Positions 8,711 to 17,934 of a DNA stretch of 64,000 nt are shown piece after piece. Source of the stretch: an uncultured Rhodospirillaceae bacterium (GTDB lineage Bacteria > Pseudomonadota > Alphaproteobacteria > Rhodospirillales > Rhodospirillaceae); the NCBI GenBank assembly GCA_943787205.1, contig CALSLN010000017.1:61131-125130 (forward strand). Direction: 5' to 3'. The notes under the pieces were generated by a model. It was not told the origin of the DNA. It did no database searches and saw only the letters and a list, made by a program, of their open reading frames with translations. The position numbers and the translations under genes were made by a program. The first letter of the stretch is position 1, and each line of letters opens with the position of its first letter.

Positions 8711-9151
8711 ATGACCGTCGTCCGAGACTTCATCGAACTCACTCCTGGCTCAGACGAAGAAGCCGCGTTTCGTGTGATCGAGAGCGTCTACGAGGCCTAT
8801 CGCACGTTTCAGCCAGAGAAAATCGAAGGCGTCCAACTGCCTGACTATTCCGTATGGGATGGCACCCTGCCCCGGTTGTTCAAATCCCTCGCCGAAGTGA
8901 AAGAGTTTCATAAGAAGGATCAGGAGAACACGAAGGCGCGCGGCCCCTTCTCCTTCACACTCAATCCTCTCAAGATCGATATCCTCGGAGATATGGCGAT
9001 TTTGCTGTGCCACATGGAAGCAGCGTGGGAGCCGCCAAACGCCCTAGCCGCCAACATGCGGATAACTGACGTTATGCGTAAGGTAAACGGCCGCTGGATG
9101 ATGTTTCATCATCACGAAAGCTTCGAGCCCGAAGGTTACACGCACATATAG
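8711..9151 (+). CDS. SnoaL-like / NTF2-fold protein
   Basis: This is a 146-residue NTF2-like protein with an N-terminal helix (EEAAFRVIESVYEAYRTF), mid-strands DMAILLCHMEA and the C-terminal sheet VNGRWMMFHHHESFEP. It is only distantly like the SnoaL protein at 6435. It starts 13 bases after the cupin gene and is likely translated from the same message. Family members bind or isomerise small hydrophobic substrates; nothing here identifies one. The histidine run near the C-terminus (FHHHES) is at the position that often lines the ligand pocket. Confidence 0.72.
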   Translation: MTVVRDFIELTPGSDEEAAFRVIESVYEAYRTFQPEKIEGVQLPDYSVWDGTLPRLFKSLAEVKEFHKKDQENTKARGPFSFTLNPLKIDILGDMAILLCHMEAAWEPPNALAANMRITDVMRKVNGRWMMFHHHESFEPEGYTHI

Positions 9152-9370
9152 GCTGAGAACGGAGAGACCAGACTCGCAGTTGTGGGCGGCCTGCAGCCCA
9201 CACGCCTTAGGCAGTATTCTGAAACCGCAGGTTTCCGGCGTTGCCAAAACATAGCTCAATCGACGCGAAAACTAATACTTTCGGATATGTAACCATACCT
9301 TTGCCCAGGACTCCCTTGGAATAGCCTCTGGTACACTTTCGCCAGCTGCAAGAATGGTCTTGCCGCCGTG

Positions 9371-12300
9371 ATGAGGCGTGGTATGCGCGGGCGCATTACA
9401 AAATCCCCATTGATCGCAGGGGCAATCACCCTGTTGATTTCGATTGCGATGTGGCAGTTCACCCTGTCCGTCGAACGCGAGACAATGCGTGGTGGCACGA
9501 TTAGTCAGGCCGAGACCTTCGCACGGGAAGCACAAGCCACATTCATCGTTGCTGAGAACGATCTGGCCCAAATGATCGAGCGGTTTGGTCGCACGGGTGA
9601 TGCGTTCAATAATGACATCTGGGATTTTGATACGGCGCAGTATCTGCGCGGACATCCGACATCTCTCACTGTCACCTGGGTCGACGAAAATTACATCTTA
9701 CGCCACACCATGCCCTAACCACGGAACACGGACGTGGAAGGCCTCGACGTCAGAAGCCTTCCGGGCACAGAAGCCTATTTGCAAGCCGTCAAGAAGCAAG
9801 GTGCAGTCTTAACCCGAGATATTTTTAAAATTAAAAGAGCCGATTTTGTACCCGGCGGGTCTGATGCTTGGGCCATGGTCATGTATGCCCCCTTCACGAT
9901 CGGCGAAGACTTTAAAGGCTTCGTCGGCAGCATGTTCAATATGGGCGCGTATTTTGGTGAAGTTCAAAAGGCGTTTCCTAACTTACACATAAGGGTCTGT
10001 GCCAACGGCGCGCTCGTTTATGAATCTCATTCTGAGTCTTTGGACACCACACACCCACAGTATTGGTTCGAAGAAACGACAATCGGAAACACGGCCTTTC
10101 AAATCGAGGCCACACCGACACCAGAATATGCGGCGACAATGTCGTCCAATCTGTCAAACGTTGTCCTCGGATTTGGCCTCGTTCTCACTCTGCTCATTTC
10201 ATGGTTGGCCCATAAGAATTCAGTTATTCTCCACACTGACCGTCTACTGAAACGTCAAGCACTAGCCCTTAGCCAATCTAGTGATGGCATGATGATCTTC
10301 GACAATGACCGAAGACTAGTTGGCTTAAACGAAGCGACAACAAAATTGTTCGGCTACTCTGAAGCAGAATTTTTATCCATGAAGACTGTTGAACTTGCTG
10401 ATTCCGTAATTGATCGCGAACAGATAAGTCGAGAGCGCCAAGCGAGCATGGATTTAGATTATACGTGGCGTGATGTCGTCCCATGCCGCACGAAAGAGGG
10501 TGGACTCATACACGTCAGCATTTCTGAAACCCGACTTGATGATGAGCACGGCAAGCCCATGGGCACGATTTCTATGGTGCGAAACGTCACCAATGAAGTC
10601 GAACGCAACGCCAAACTTCGTGTCTCCGAAAAAAGATTTCGGAGACTGTTTTAGAGCAATTACAACGGCATTGCTATTCGAGAACGTGACGAGAACGGTG
10701 GCCTCAAACTGATAGACGTAAACCAAGCCTATCTGGATATGGTTGGCTACTCGCTAGCAGAACTACAAACTCATACCGGATACGAACTCTCTGCCTCCCC
10801 CGAAGACGAGGCTGCCAGTCGTGCAGCTATTGCTACCCTAAAACAGACTGGTTTCTGCGACGACGCCGAGATCACCTACAGACGCAAAGACGGCTCGACT
10901 ATCAATATCAACGCCACGATGTGGAAAATTCTCGATGAAAATGGCGAACATTTTCAAACCATCAGCATGCTCAAAGACAACACAGCGCGCAAACGCGCGG
11001 AAGATCGCCTCGAGGAAGCGCAGCGCATCGCTCAAGTTGGTGGCTGGGATCTTGACCTAACAACGAACGCAATGACTTGGTCGCCAGAGATGTATCGACT
11101 GAACGACCTAGCCCCATCCGAAAAGCCCTACACCTACGAAAAGTTCTGCGAACACCTGCACCCAGATGACCGCGACGATCATGAGCGAGAACGCAAAGAA
11201 TCCACCGCCGCTCACACCCCCTTCAATCGCGTATCGCGCATGATCCTACGGGACGGAAGCGTAAAGCACTTCCAATTCATTACGCACACCACATTCGACA
11301 CAAACAATAGACCCGTCCGACGGTCAGGTACCTTGCAGGACGTTACCCAACAAAAGGAATTGGAAGAACGCCTGCGTCATTCCGAACACCTTCAGTCGCT
11401 TGGCCAGCTCACAGGCGGCGTCGCCCACGATTTCAACAATATTTTGGGCATCGTATCCAGTACAGCGCACTTCATTCAAATGGATCGAAAAGACGATTCC
11501 TTTATCGATCAAAACATGGACCGCATCTTGCGGGCCGTGACTCGTGGCGCTGGATTAACCGACAAACTTCTGTCGTTCTCGCGAAAACAACGCCTCGATG
11601 CAAAAGATATTGAGACCAAACCCTTCATCACCGAGCTGGGAAAAATCCTGGAACGCACTATTGGCCGAAACATTCGGTTAGACATCAATGTTGCGCCGGA
11701 TGCTTGGGCGGTACACGCAGATGAAAACCAACTCACGAATGCGATTCTTAACCTTGCCCTGAATGCGCGCGATGCAATCAGCGAGTCCGGTCACCTGACA
11801 ATCGACATCAAAAACGTTCTCTTTACCGCGGATGATAACCTCCCTAATGAAGACATCGAAGCTGGCGACTACGTCGCTATAACCGTCTCAGACAACGGGT
11901 GCGGGATGCCAGCGGATGTTCTGGACAAAGCCTTTGAACCATTCTTCACGACCAAAGACGTTGGCAAAGGAAGCGGACTTGGTGAGCAATCAAATGGCGC
12001 CGCGACGATCCGTAGTGAACTTGGTGTCGGCACACACGTGACATTGTACTTACCTGGCAAGCAGGTTGAAGCTACGGCTCGTAAGATTAGATCTGCGCCC
12101 GCTGTCTCTTCAGCGCAAGATAAGTACACGGTCCTTGTTGTCGAAGATCAACCTGAATTAAGGCTTGTTACAGACCAGATCATTCGCCGACTTGGATACA
12201 AAACTTTGCTAGCCGGAAATGCTGAAGACGCCTTAGCGATCGCGAACAACACACCGGGCTTAGACGCAGCATTTCTTGATGTGTTGCTGCCTGGTGGCGC

Positions 12301-12553
12301 AAACGGGACAGAGCTGGCAGAGCAATTAAGAGAAACACACCCAGACCTCAAGATCATCTTCACCACCGGATATGCCGCGCAAGACGTATTGGATCGCTTA
12401 GACAACTTTGAACACAGCGGTGTATTCAGGAAGCCTCTTGAGGTATCCGATCTCGCCGACACCCTCATCACGATCCTTAACCCTGCAGATCGAATCCCGC
12501 GGACCGGAACGGGTAATGTCATCCCATTGGATACCGCCCGCCAGCGCCCATAG
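9371..12553 (+). pseudogene. Hybrid sensor histidine kinase, decayed
   Basis: One reading frame runs the whole length but carries two in-frame stops, TAA at 9716-9718 and TAG at 10652-10654. In order it encodes a membrane helix, a CHASE-like periplasmic domain, a second helix (near 10140-10200), at least two PAS domains, the phosphoacceptor H-box (LTGGVAHDFNNILG), an HATPase domain and a C-terminal receiver (VLVVEDQPE ... DVLLPGG ... FRKP). The G2 ATP-lid is damaged too: after GKGSGLG about ten usual residues are missing near 11984. Two nonsense changes plus a deletion imply real loss of function. The ligand is unknown. Confidence 0.85.
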
Positions 12554-12705
12554 GTCGCTCTTAGACGCCTGGCTCGCCATACCCCAGCCTGATCGCGGTC
12601 GATCACCGAAACACAGGCCGCTAAATGCATGCAGCGCTTTCCTCTGCATGCTAGATTTAGAGAACTCAGATATTTCAGTTCGGTCAGCGTTGGGAAATAA
12701 GCTCT

Positions 12706-13611
12706 ATGAAAACCTTTGTCTTCGTCACTAGCTTCGTGTTCGCAACCCTGATGAATAACGGAGCAAGCTTCGCAATGGATCTAACATTTAAAACTGTTGT
12801 CGGTGGCGGAGGCGTGCCTTTGTCCGTTGGGCGCGGCGGTAATCCAGATGGGCCGGACATTCTTTTTATTCACGGATTTTCCCAAAGTTATTTGAGCTGG
12901 GACATGCAGGTTAACTCTGACCTCGCCGATAAATTTTCAATCACCGTTTTTGATCTCCGGGGACACGGCGCCTCCGGCAAACCCACTGACCCCGCAAGCT
13001 ACCAATCAAGCCAACTCTGGGCCGACGACATCGCCGCCATTATCGAGCACGAGAAACTTGATAAGCCTGTACTGGTTGGTTGGTCCTGGGCTGGTTTTAT
13101 TATCATGAATTATATCCGCCACTACGGCGTAGAGGATATCACCGCCATCAATTTTGTAGGGGCGAACACGTCGATGCAGGGCCCTGTCCCTCCGCCTCCG
13201 CCAAAGCCTGGTCAGAACATGACCTGGTTTGGTCAGATGATGTCACCAGACATCAACGTGAACTTAGAAGGCGTCACGTCATTCATCGATTTGGTGACCG
13301 TTGAACCGCTGCCCGCAGATGTTCGACAGACCAATATCACCTTCAACATGATGACGCCCCACTACGTCCGCAGTGCCATGATGGGTTACCCCTCAGACAA
13401 CGCTGACCTTGCCGCGAAAACGACTGTTCCTGTGCTGGTTAGTCATGGCACAGAAGACCTCATCGTCAATTACGAAGGCGCAACCAGCATCATGGACGTC
13501 CTGCCTAATGGCACGCTCTCAAGGTATGAAAACATCGGCCACGCGCCATTCATGGAAGACGCAGAACGATTCAATCGCGAACTGACTGAGTTCGTTCTTC
13601 GGGTGCAATAA
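12706..13611 (+). CDS. Exported alpha/beta hydrolase
   Basis: The protein has 301 residues with a Sec-type signal at residues 1-24. It is a canonical alpha/beta hydrolase: an HGFSQSYLSWD oxyanion region, FDLRGHGASGKP, the nucleophile elbow GWSWAG (Ser), an acid in HGTEDLIV and the catalytic His in GHAPFMED. It probably hydrolyses an ester or epoxide in the periplasm. It is followed by a strong bidirectional terminator. Its last 23 codons recur in diverged form at 15581-15649 beyond the inserted methyltransferase module, which shows that the peroxiredoxin was its original convergent neighbour. Confidence 0.82.
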   Translation: MKTFVFVTSFVFATLMNNGASFAMDLTFKTVVGGGGVPLSVGRGGNPDGPDILFIHGFSQSYLSWDMQVNSDLADKFSITVFDLRGHGASGKPTDPASYQSSQLWADDIAAIIEHEKLDKPVLVGWSWAGFIIMNYIRHYGVEDITAINFVGANTSMQGPVPPPPPKPGQNMTWFGQMMSPDINVNLEGVTSFIDLVTVEPLPADVRQTNITFNMMTPHYVRSAMMGYPSDNADLAAKTTVPVLVSHGTEDLIVNYEGATSIMDVLPNGTLSRYENIGHAPFMEDAERFNRELTEFVLRVQ

Positions 13612-13761
13612 CCCCCTCTTCTCAAGACAAAACCCCCACCTAGCGTGCGCTGGATGGGGGGCTGTTTTTTTAGGAGAGAGCGTCGCGCCTCTTAAGCCGC
13701 TTTAAGATGCTCAAGCACATTTTGTGGAGCGGACTCGCCGTACGGATCATCGGCACAGTTG
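13543..13761. repeat. Diverged direct repeat, left copy (hydrolase tail, terminator, peroxiredoxin tail)
   Basis: This 220-bp block matches 15581-15803. It contains the intact 3' end of the hydrolase gene, the hairpin terminator and, on the minus strand, the last codons of a peroxiredoxin (NCADDPYGESAPQNVLEHLKAA, then stop). The right copy has only a tail of the hydrolase but a complete peroxiredoxin. The two copies bracket the small-protein and methyltransferase genes, as expected when a circular or donor DNA recombines through a homologous segment. Confidence 0.85.
13633..13671. terminator. Intrinsic terminator after the hydrolase gene
   Basis: CCCCCA at 13633-13638 pairs with TGGGGG at 13655-13660, with an inner stem AGCG/CGCT, and is followed by a run of seven T. 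A-rich sequence on the left gives it some activity in the opposite direction. A sister copy lies at 15675-15703. Confidence 0.85.
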
Positions 13762-13889
13762 AATTTTGGCATGCTGGCAATCGGCTGCGCAACCAACGTG
13801 TGGTCGTACCCTAAACCTAAAATCCTTTCGGAACCTTCTGGCATACCGGCCAAACCAAACCGTGGTCGCGGGCTGAATCTACAGTGGCC
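13692..13889 (-). pseudogene. Peroxiredoxin tail joined to an unidentified coding remnant
   Basis: On the minus strand an open frame of 65 codons ends in a perfect peroxiredoxin C-terminus (NCADDPYGESAPQNVLEHLKAA). Upstream of the Cys it does not match the peroxiredoxin at 15734-16261 but reads FGLAGMPEGSERILGLGYDH and onward, which I do not recognise. There is no peroxiredoxin active site and no clear start. It is a chimeric leftover of the recombination that inserted the methyltransferase module. Confidence 0.65.
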
Positions 13890-13963
13890 TTAAATGTAAC
13901 CGGGTGAGAGCTTCGCTCAAAATTACAGTTTGCAGAAAAACAATAATGAAAGAGGAAAAAATA

Positions 13964-14314
13964 ATGGCCACGAGCACTCTTAAAACGGATCGTCCGACGT
14001 ATGCATCAGACTTTATTCCGTCCGACGTGGAGCGCGCCGTATTCCTCGGCAATCCAGTCCTCGATAATATGATGACTAGCCTCATAGCCCTTGGCGCCGA
14101 AGTTTGGTCCAACAGGCGGCGCATGAAAGTTGTTGAAGCCTTGCTGGCCGAAAAAGGCGTAACCGCCGAAATGATCGAAACCTATATGCCAACGGCAGAG
14201 CAAGATGCTGAATGGCAGAAAGATCGCGATCGATTCATCGACTTAACCTACTCGCCATTGCTACGTGAAGGCGACCTGCCCGTCTCTGCCGCCTTCACCC
14301 ACGAAAACAAGTAA
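13964..14314 (+). CDS. Small helical partner protein of a Tat methyltransferase
   Basis: The protein has 116 residues, no signal peptide, and is predicted mainly helical. It shares a core with the protein at 35815-36171: LGN, then DN and M, ALGAEVW, an R-K-E-LL helix, VT-EMIE-Y-PT and a final helix with D and R residues. I take ATG 13964, which has AAAGAGG eight bases upstream; in-frame starts at 13904 and 13946 are weaker. It lies 31 bases before the methyltransferase gene. Both copies of this small protein sit beside exported methyltransferases and none beside the cytoplasmic paralogue, so a chaperone or proofreading role for export is a reasonable guess. Confidence 0.7.
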   Translation: MATSTLKTDRPTYASDFIPSDVERAVFLGNPVLDNMMTSLIALGAEVWSNRRRMKVVEALLAEKGVTAEMIETYMPTAEQDAEWQKDRDRFIDLTYSPLLREGDLPVSAAFTHENK

Positions 14315-14345
14315 GCCAATCGGCTAGAGTTAAGGAGAAACACTT

Positions 14346-15557
14346 ATGCTAGATCGTCGTACACTATTTGGCACAGTGGCTGCTGTTAGCTCCCTCTTGG
14401 GTGCCGCGCTGACCGGCCGCAAAGCTGAAGCAAAAACCGATATCGCGACCAAGAACCTATCGCCGACTGGCGATATCAACAAACGCGGCAGCACCGGCCG
14501 TTTTGAGCGTATTCCGGATCTCGACCTCGAGAATAGATACGACTTTTTTACTGGTTTTCGAAATTTTCAACACCGGTTTAATGCTCCCGCGAAACTCAGA
14601 GTGGAAAAAATACTGGAGTCCAAAGGTTTGGATCCGAAAGCCAAACTGACTATGCAAGAGGCAATGGAGCTAATTGACGATGATTTACTTGTTCAAGCCA
14701 GTGGGAGAACGTGGGTCAGCAATCAGCAGCTGACGTGGAAAACGCTGAGTGACTATTTCCATCACCATGCTGATGAGTACCTGGCTGAGATGGAAGCCGC
14801 TGACAACGATGGTCCGGGGACGCTTGAACTGAATCCTGATCTGAACATCCCTAAGTATATTCAGCACGAGATTCATGCAATGCCTGGGGGGTATGTCGGG
14901 AATCCTTTCGGGGGTCACGTGTACCATCTAGGCCAAAATAGCTTTTACGCATCGATATCGCGTTTGGGCGACAATGAACAAGACCAGATACAAACAAGAA
15001 CTGTTGATCGACTTCCTTTGCCGCAAGACAAGAACGTACGTCGCATTCTTGACATGGGCTGCGGTTTTGGACGCCTAACGACGGCCTTAAAGGAGCGTTT
15101 TCCAGAAGCCGAGGTGTGGGGAATTGATGTGGGCGGGCCGCTCATTAGATACGGCCATATGAGGGCCAGAGACCTTGGTATTGATGTCAATTTTGCTCAA
15201 CGCTCTGCGGAGGAAACCAAGTTTGAAGATGGCTACTTTGACATAGTTACCTCTGTCATTCTGAATCACGAAATGCCCACTGAAGCGAATAAGGCCGTCA
15301 TTAAAGAAGCTCATAGGCTGGTCCGGCCCGGCGGCTACTACTACCCCATTGATTTCAAGACTTCAGGCACTCAAGACCATGCCTACAATCAATACCGGCG
15401 GTGGTATGATCATCGCTGGAATTGTGAGCCATGGACTCCAGAATTTGTGGCGTTTGATTTTGAAGGTGAGATTGAGAAAGCAGGGTTCAACATCAATCGA
15501 GAAACTCGAGCGGCGTTACCGGGCTTCGGTGCGCGGCACGCGATCAAAAAAGCATAG
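14346..15557 (+). CDS. Tat-exported SAM-dependent methyltransferase
   Basis: The protein has 403 residues. The N-terminus is a twin-arginine signal (LDRRTLFGTVAAVSSLLGAAL). A middle domain has WVSNQQLTWK and the motif HEIHAMPGGYVGNP, both shared with the paralogue at 36189. The C-terminal half is a class I methyltransferase: motif I LDMGCGFGR, acidic GIDVGGP, a later HEMP segment and RLVRPGGYYYP. Export of a SAM enzyme is odd because SAM is cytoplasmic. It must carry a bound cofactor, or the signal may serve as an anchor. Its inserted origin is shown by the flanking repeats at 13543 and 15581. Confidence 0.8.
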   Translation: MLDRRTLFGTVAAVSSLLGAALTGRKAEAKTDIATKNLSPTGDINKRGSTGRFERIPDLDLENRYDFFTGFRNFQHRFNAPAKLRVEKILESKGLDPKAKLTMQEAMELIDDDLLVQASGRTWVSNQQLTWKTLSDYFHHHADEYLAEMEAADNDGPGTLELNPDLNIPKYIQHEIHAMPGGYVGNPFGGHVYHLGQNSFYASISRLGDNEQDQIQTRTVDRLPLPQDKNVRRILDMGCGFGRLTTALKERFPEAEVWGIDVGGPLIRYGHMRARDLGIDVNFAQRSAEETKFEDGYFDIVTSVILNHEMPTEANKAVIKEAHRLVRPGGYYYPIDFKTSGTQDHAYNQYRRWYDHRWNCEPWTPEFVAFDFEGEIEKAGFNINRETRAALPGFGARHAIKKA

Positions 15558-15580
15558 GCCACCTAAGACTGCACACACAT

Positions 15581-15803
15581 GCGCCATTCATGGAAGGTGC
15601 CGAACGGTTCAATCGCGAACTGACCAAATTCGTTCTCAAGATGCAATAACGCGGCCCCTCTTCATAAAACAAAACCCCCACCCGGCCAGTGCTGGATGGG
15701 GGGATTATATTTCAGTAGAGCGGGTCTAAACGATTAGGCGGCCTTAAGAGTCTCCAGCACATTCTGTGGGGCGGATTCGCCATACGGGTCATCGGCACAG
15801 TTG
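15581..15803. repeat. Diverged direct repeat, right copy (hydrolase tail remnant, terminator, peroxiredoxin tail)
   Basis: This is the partner of 13543-13761. It begins in the middle of the hydrolase frame (APFMEGAERFNRELTKFVLKMQ, stop), so here the hydrolase is only a 23-codon remnant. The terminator and the C-terminus of the intact peroxiredoxin follow. Most differences from the left copy are silent or conservative. Confidence 0.85.
15675..15703. terminator. Terminator hairpin between methyltransferase and peroxiredoxin
   Basis: CCCCCA at 15675-15680 pairs with TGGGGG before 15703, with AAAACAAAA on the left. It therefore ends minus-strand peroxiredoxin transcription better than plus-strand transcription. 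It is homologous to 13633-13671. Confidence 0.75.
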
Positions 15804-16261
15804 TCTTCATAGCCAGGCTCTTCGAACCAATGTGTCACCACACCATTCTTGATGACGGCCGCGTAGCGCCATGAGCGCATGCCAAAGCCTACATTGTCCT
15901 TGTTAACCAGCATGCCCATCTTGCGTGTAAATTCGCCAGACCCATCCGGAATAAGTTTGATCGCCTTTAAGTCTTGCTGTTTGCCCCAAGCATTCATGAC
16001 GAACGCATCGTTGACCGAGACACAATAGATGTCGTCAACGCCGAGCGCTTTGAAATCACCTGCGAGCTTTTCGAAATCTGGGAGTTGGTAGGTCGAGCAC
16101 GTTGGCGTAAAGGCACCGGGCAATGAAAATACAATGACCGTTTTATCGTCAAAGTATTCAGCGCTTGTCACATCTTGCCAGCGAAATGGATTTGGACCTT
16201 CAATGCTCTCGTCTCTGACGCGGGTGCGGAAGGTTACAGCGGGGACTTTTTTACCAATCAT
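15734..16261 (-). CDS. Peroxiredoxin of the Prx5 type
   Basis: This 175-residue thiol peroxidase reduces hydrogen peroxide and organic peroxides. The peroxidatic Cys is in PGAFTPTCS (about residue 55), and the family blocks VSVNDAFVMNAWGK and GFGMRSWRYA are present. There is no fused glutaredoxin domain. A good promoter is visible at 16345-16373. Its C-terminal codons are duplicated at 13692, a trace of module insertion between it and the hydrolase at 12706. Confidence 0.93.
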   Translation of the reverse strand: MIGKKVPAVTFRTRVRDESIEGPNPFRWQDVTSAEYFDDKTVIVFSLPGAFTPTCSTYQLPDFEKLAGDFKALGVDDIYCVSVNDAFVMNAWGKQQDLKAIKLIPDGSGEFTRKMGMLVNKDNVGFGMRSWRYAAVIKNGVVTHWFEEPGYEDNCADDPYGESAPQNVLETLKAA

Positions 16262-16344
16262 GACTCTTACTCTTATCCTGTTCTATGCGTAGTGGTGGTC
16301 TACGGCCTACCGGAGAAAGACGCCCCGAACCGTTCATTAGAATT

Positions 16345-16373
16345 ATTATAGTTTATAATCATTGTAAAGTAAA
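16345..16373 (-). promoter_or_regulatory. Candidate sigma-70 promoter of the peroxiredoxin gene
   Basis: On the minus strand TTTACT (16368-16373) is followed after 17 bases by TATAAT (16345-16350), about 85 bases before the start codon. The -10 is one arm of a perfect ATTATA-GTT-TATAAT palindrome (16345-16359) whose other arm reads TATAAT on the plus strand, toward the antiporter gene. Confidence 0.5.
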
Positions 16374-16472
16374 ATCGTAAAATTGAGCGCTATTGACCCA
16401 GATCAGAGCCGAGCAATCAGAACCGCACTAGGGTTTAAGCCACTGATATAATTATTTTTTCAAGGGGCCTAC

Positions 16473-17723
16473 GTGGACGTTTTACTTGAACTGGTTGTCA
16501 TTTGGGTTGGTGTTTACTTCGCCGTTATTGCGGCTGCTAAAACCCGCCTCACCCCGGTCCTCTACTACCTCGCCATCGGCTGCCTTTTCGTCAATGTCGG
16601 GATTTTGCCCGAAAAGAGCGACGATTTTGTGCGCGGCCTTGCAGAGCTTGGCATCATTCTCATCATGTTCGCCTTGGGTTTTGAGGAAAAGACCAACCAC
16701 TTTCTACAAAGCATCAAAAAGAGCTGGGGCATTGCGTTCTTCGGCGCAGTCGCACCGTTTACCAGTGCCTATGTTGTCGCTGATTACTTTTGGGGCGACC
16801 ACAATATCGCGCTGATGTGCGGCCTTACCATGACGGCTACAGCCGTCTCTCTGACCATGGTGTCTTTGAAAAGCGAAGGCATGAGCCGCTCTCCTGCGGC
16901 GACGCGCATTATGACGTCGGCTGTATTGGATGACATCGCGTCCCTCGCCCTCGTCGCCATTCTCGTTCCAATCGCTGCTGGCGGCACGCAACCAGGTGCC
17001 TTCGAGATTTTTTTGACGGCGTTGAAGGCCGCCGGGTTCTTTATTCTCATCACCCTCATTGGAGGTTGGGTTTTACCCGCGAGCCCTAAGGGTTGGTTTG
17101 GTCGGCTCCCTATTATCGGCAGGCTTGGCATTCAAAATTTGTTCGCGTTCGGTAAAGGCGAGTATGCGTTCTTAGCTGTGCTTTTACTGGCCGTCGGCGT
17201 CGGTCTCGTCGCTCATGAATTTGTTTTCCACCCTGCTATCGGGGCTTATATGGCCGGCCTTATCCTCAAAGAGGAATACTTCAAGGCCGAAGATTCACGC
17301 ACGTCATACAAAGAAATTAAGGGCACGTTGGACATGGTCGCGTTCTCGGCCATTGGTCCAATCTTCTTCGTCAATCTCGGGACAAACCTCGTCTTAGAGT
17401 GGGATGTCTTACTTTCGGTGATTCCACAAACCGTAACCCTGACACTTGCTATCCTGATTTCTCAGATCGTCTCTGCATCATTGGCTGCGCGTTACACCAG
17501 CGCCATGGACTGGCCCAACAGTCTGATGGTCGGCTTTGGCATGCTTGGGCGTGCGGAGTTAGCCTTCGTGGTGATGGATATCGCCTATGTGCAAAACCAA
17601 ATCCTCTCAACAGAAGCGTTCTACACCCTGATGCTGACCGCGTTTTGGCTAAACCTTGCCGTGCCAATCGCCATTTCACTTTGGAAACCATACTGCAAAG
17701 TGGTCGATGATGGCGCTGGGTAG
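16473..17723 (+). CDS. Cation:proton antiporter (CPA2, Kef/NapA type)
   Basis: This 416-residue integral membrane protein has about 12 helices and exchanges a monovalent cation for protons. It has the family features LAELGIILIMFALGFEEK in helix 3, TSAVLDDIASLALVAIL with the DD-type core, and VFHPAIGAYMAGLILKEEYF. There is no C-terminal TrkA-N domain, so it resembles NapA-like exchangers more than KefB or KefC. It starts with GTG at 16473, five bases after AAGGGG. It stands alone, divergent from the peroxiredoxin. Confidence 0.85.
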   Translation: MDVLLELVVIWVGVYFAVIAAAKTRLTPVLYYLAIGCLFVNVGILPEKSDDFVRGLAELGIILIMFALGFEEKTNHFLQSIKKSWGIAFFGAVAPFTSAYVVADYFWGDHNIALMCGLTMTATAVSLTMVSLKSEGMSRSPAATRIMTSAVLDDIASLALVAILVPIAAGGTQPGAFEIFLTALKAAGFFILITLIGGWVLPASPKGWFGRLPIIGRLGIQNLFAFGKGEYAFLAVLLLAVGVGLVAHEFVFHPAIGAYMAGLILKEEYFKAEDSRTSYKEIKGTLDMVAFSAIGPIFFVNLGTNLVLEWDVLLSVIPQTVTLTLAILISQIVSASLAARYTSAMDWPNSLMVGFGMLGRAELAFVVMDIAYVQNQILSTEAFYTLMLTAFWLNLAVPIAISLWKPYCKVVDDGAG

Positions 17724-17887
17724 GCGGTTCCTAACATATTGATTTTAAATGATATTATTTCGCACCCGGGTACTCGTTTGAATCTGGGCCTAAACCTTTG
17801 TTTTAGATGACTATTTTTCTAAAAAAGGCCTGGTGCATGGGCTCGTTCCACGCAAAATCGAGTTTTTGCTCAAATTTAAGGCACAAA

Positions 17888-17911
17888 AAACGGGGCCTTG
17901 CGGCCCCGTTT
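17888..17911 (-). terminator. Intrinsic terminator of the cytochrome c gene
   Basis: A perfect 10-bp inverted repeat (AAACGGGGCC, 4-base loop) is followed on the minus strand by a T-run. It lies 24 bases past the stop codon of the cytochrome gene at 17935. Confidence 0.9.
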
Positions 17912-17934
17912 CGCAACACGCTATGCGCGTCAGA

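Noticed and set aside
9716..10654. Stop codon reassignment or readthrough in the sensor kinase
   Set aside because: TAA and TAG both end many intact genes in the window, and no readthrough context was seen. The missing ATP-lid segment also argues for decay.
12148..12630. A 160-codon open frame on the minus strand
   Set aside because: It is antisense to the kinase receiver domain and has low-complexity Ser and Arg content typical of shadows.
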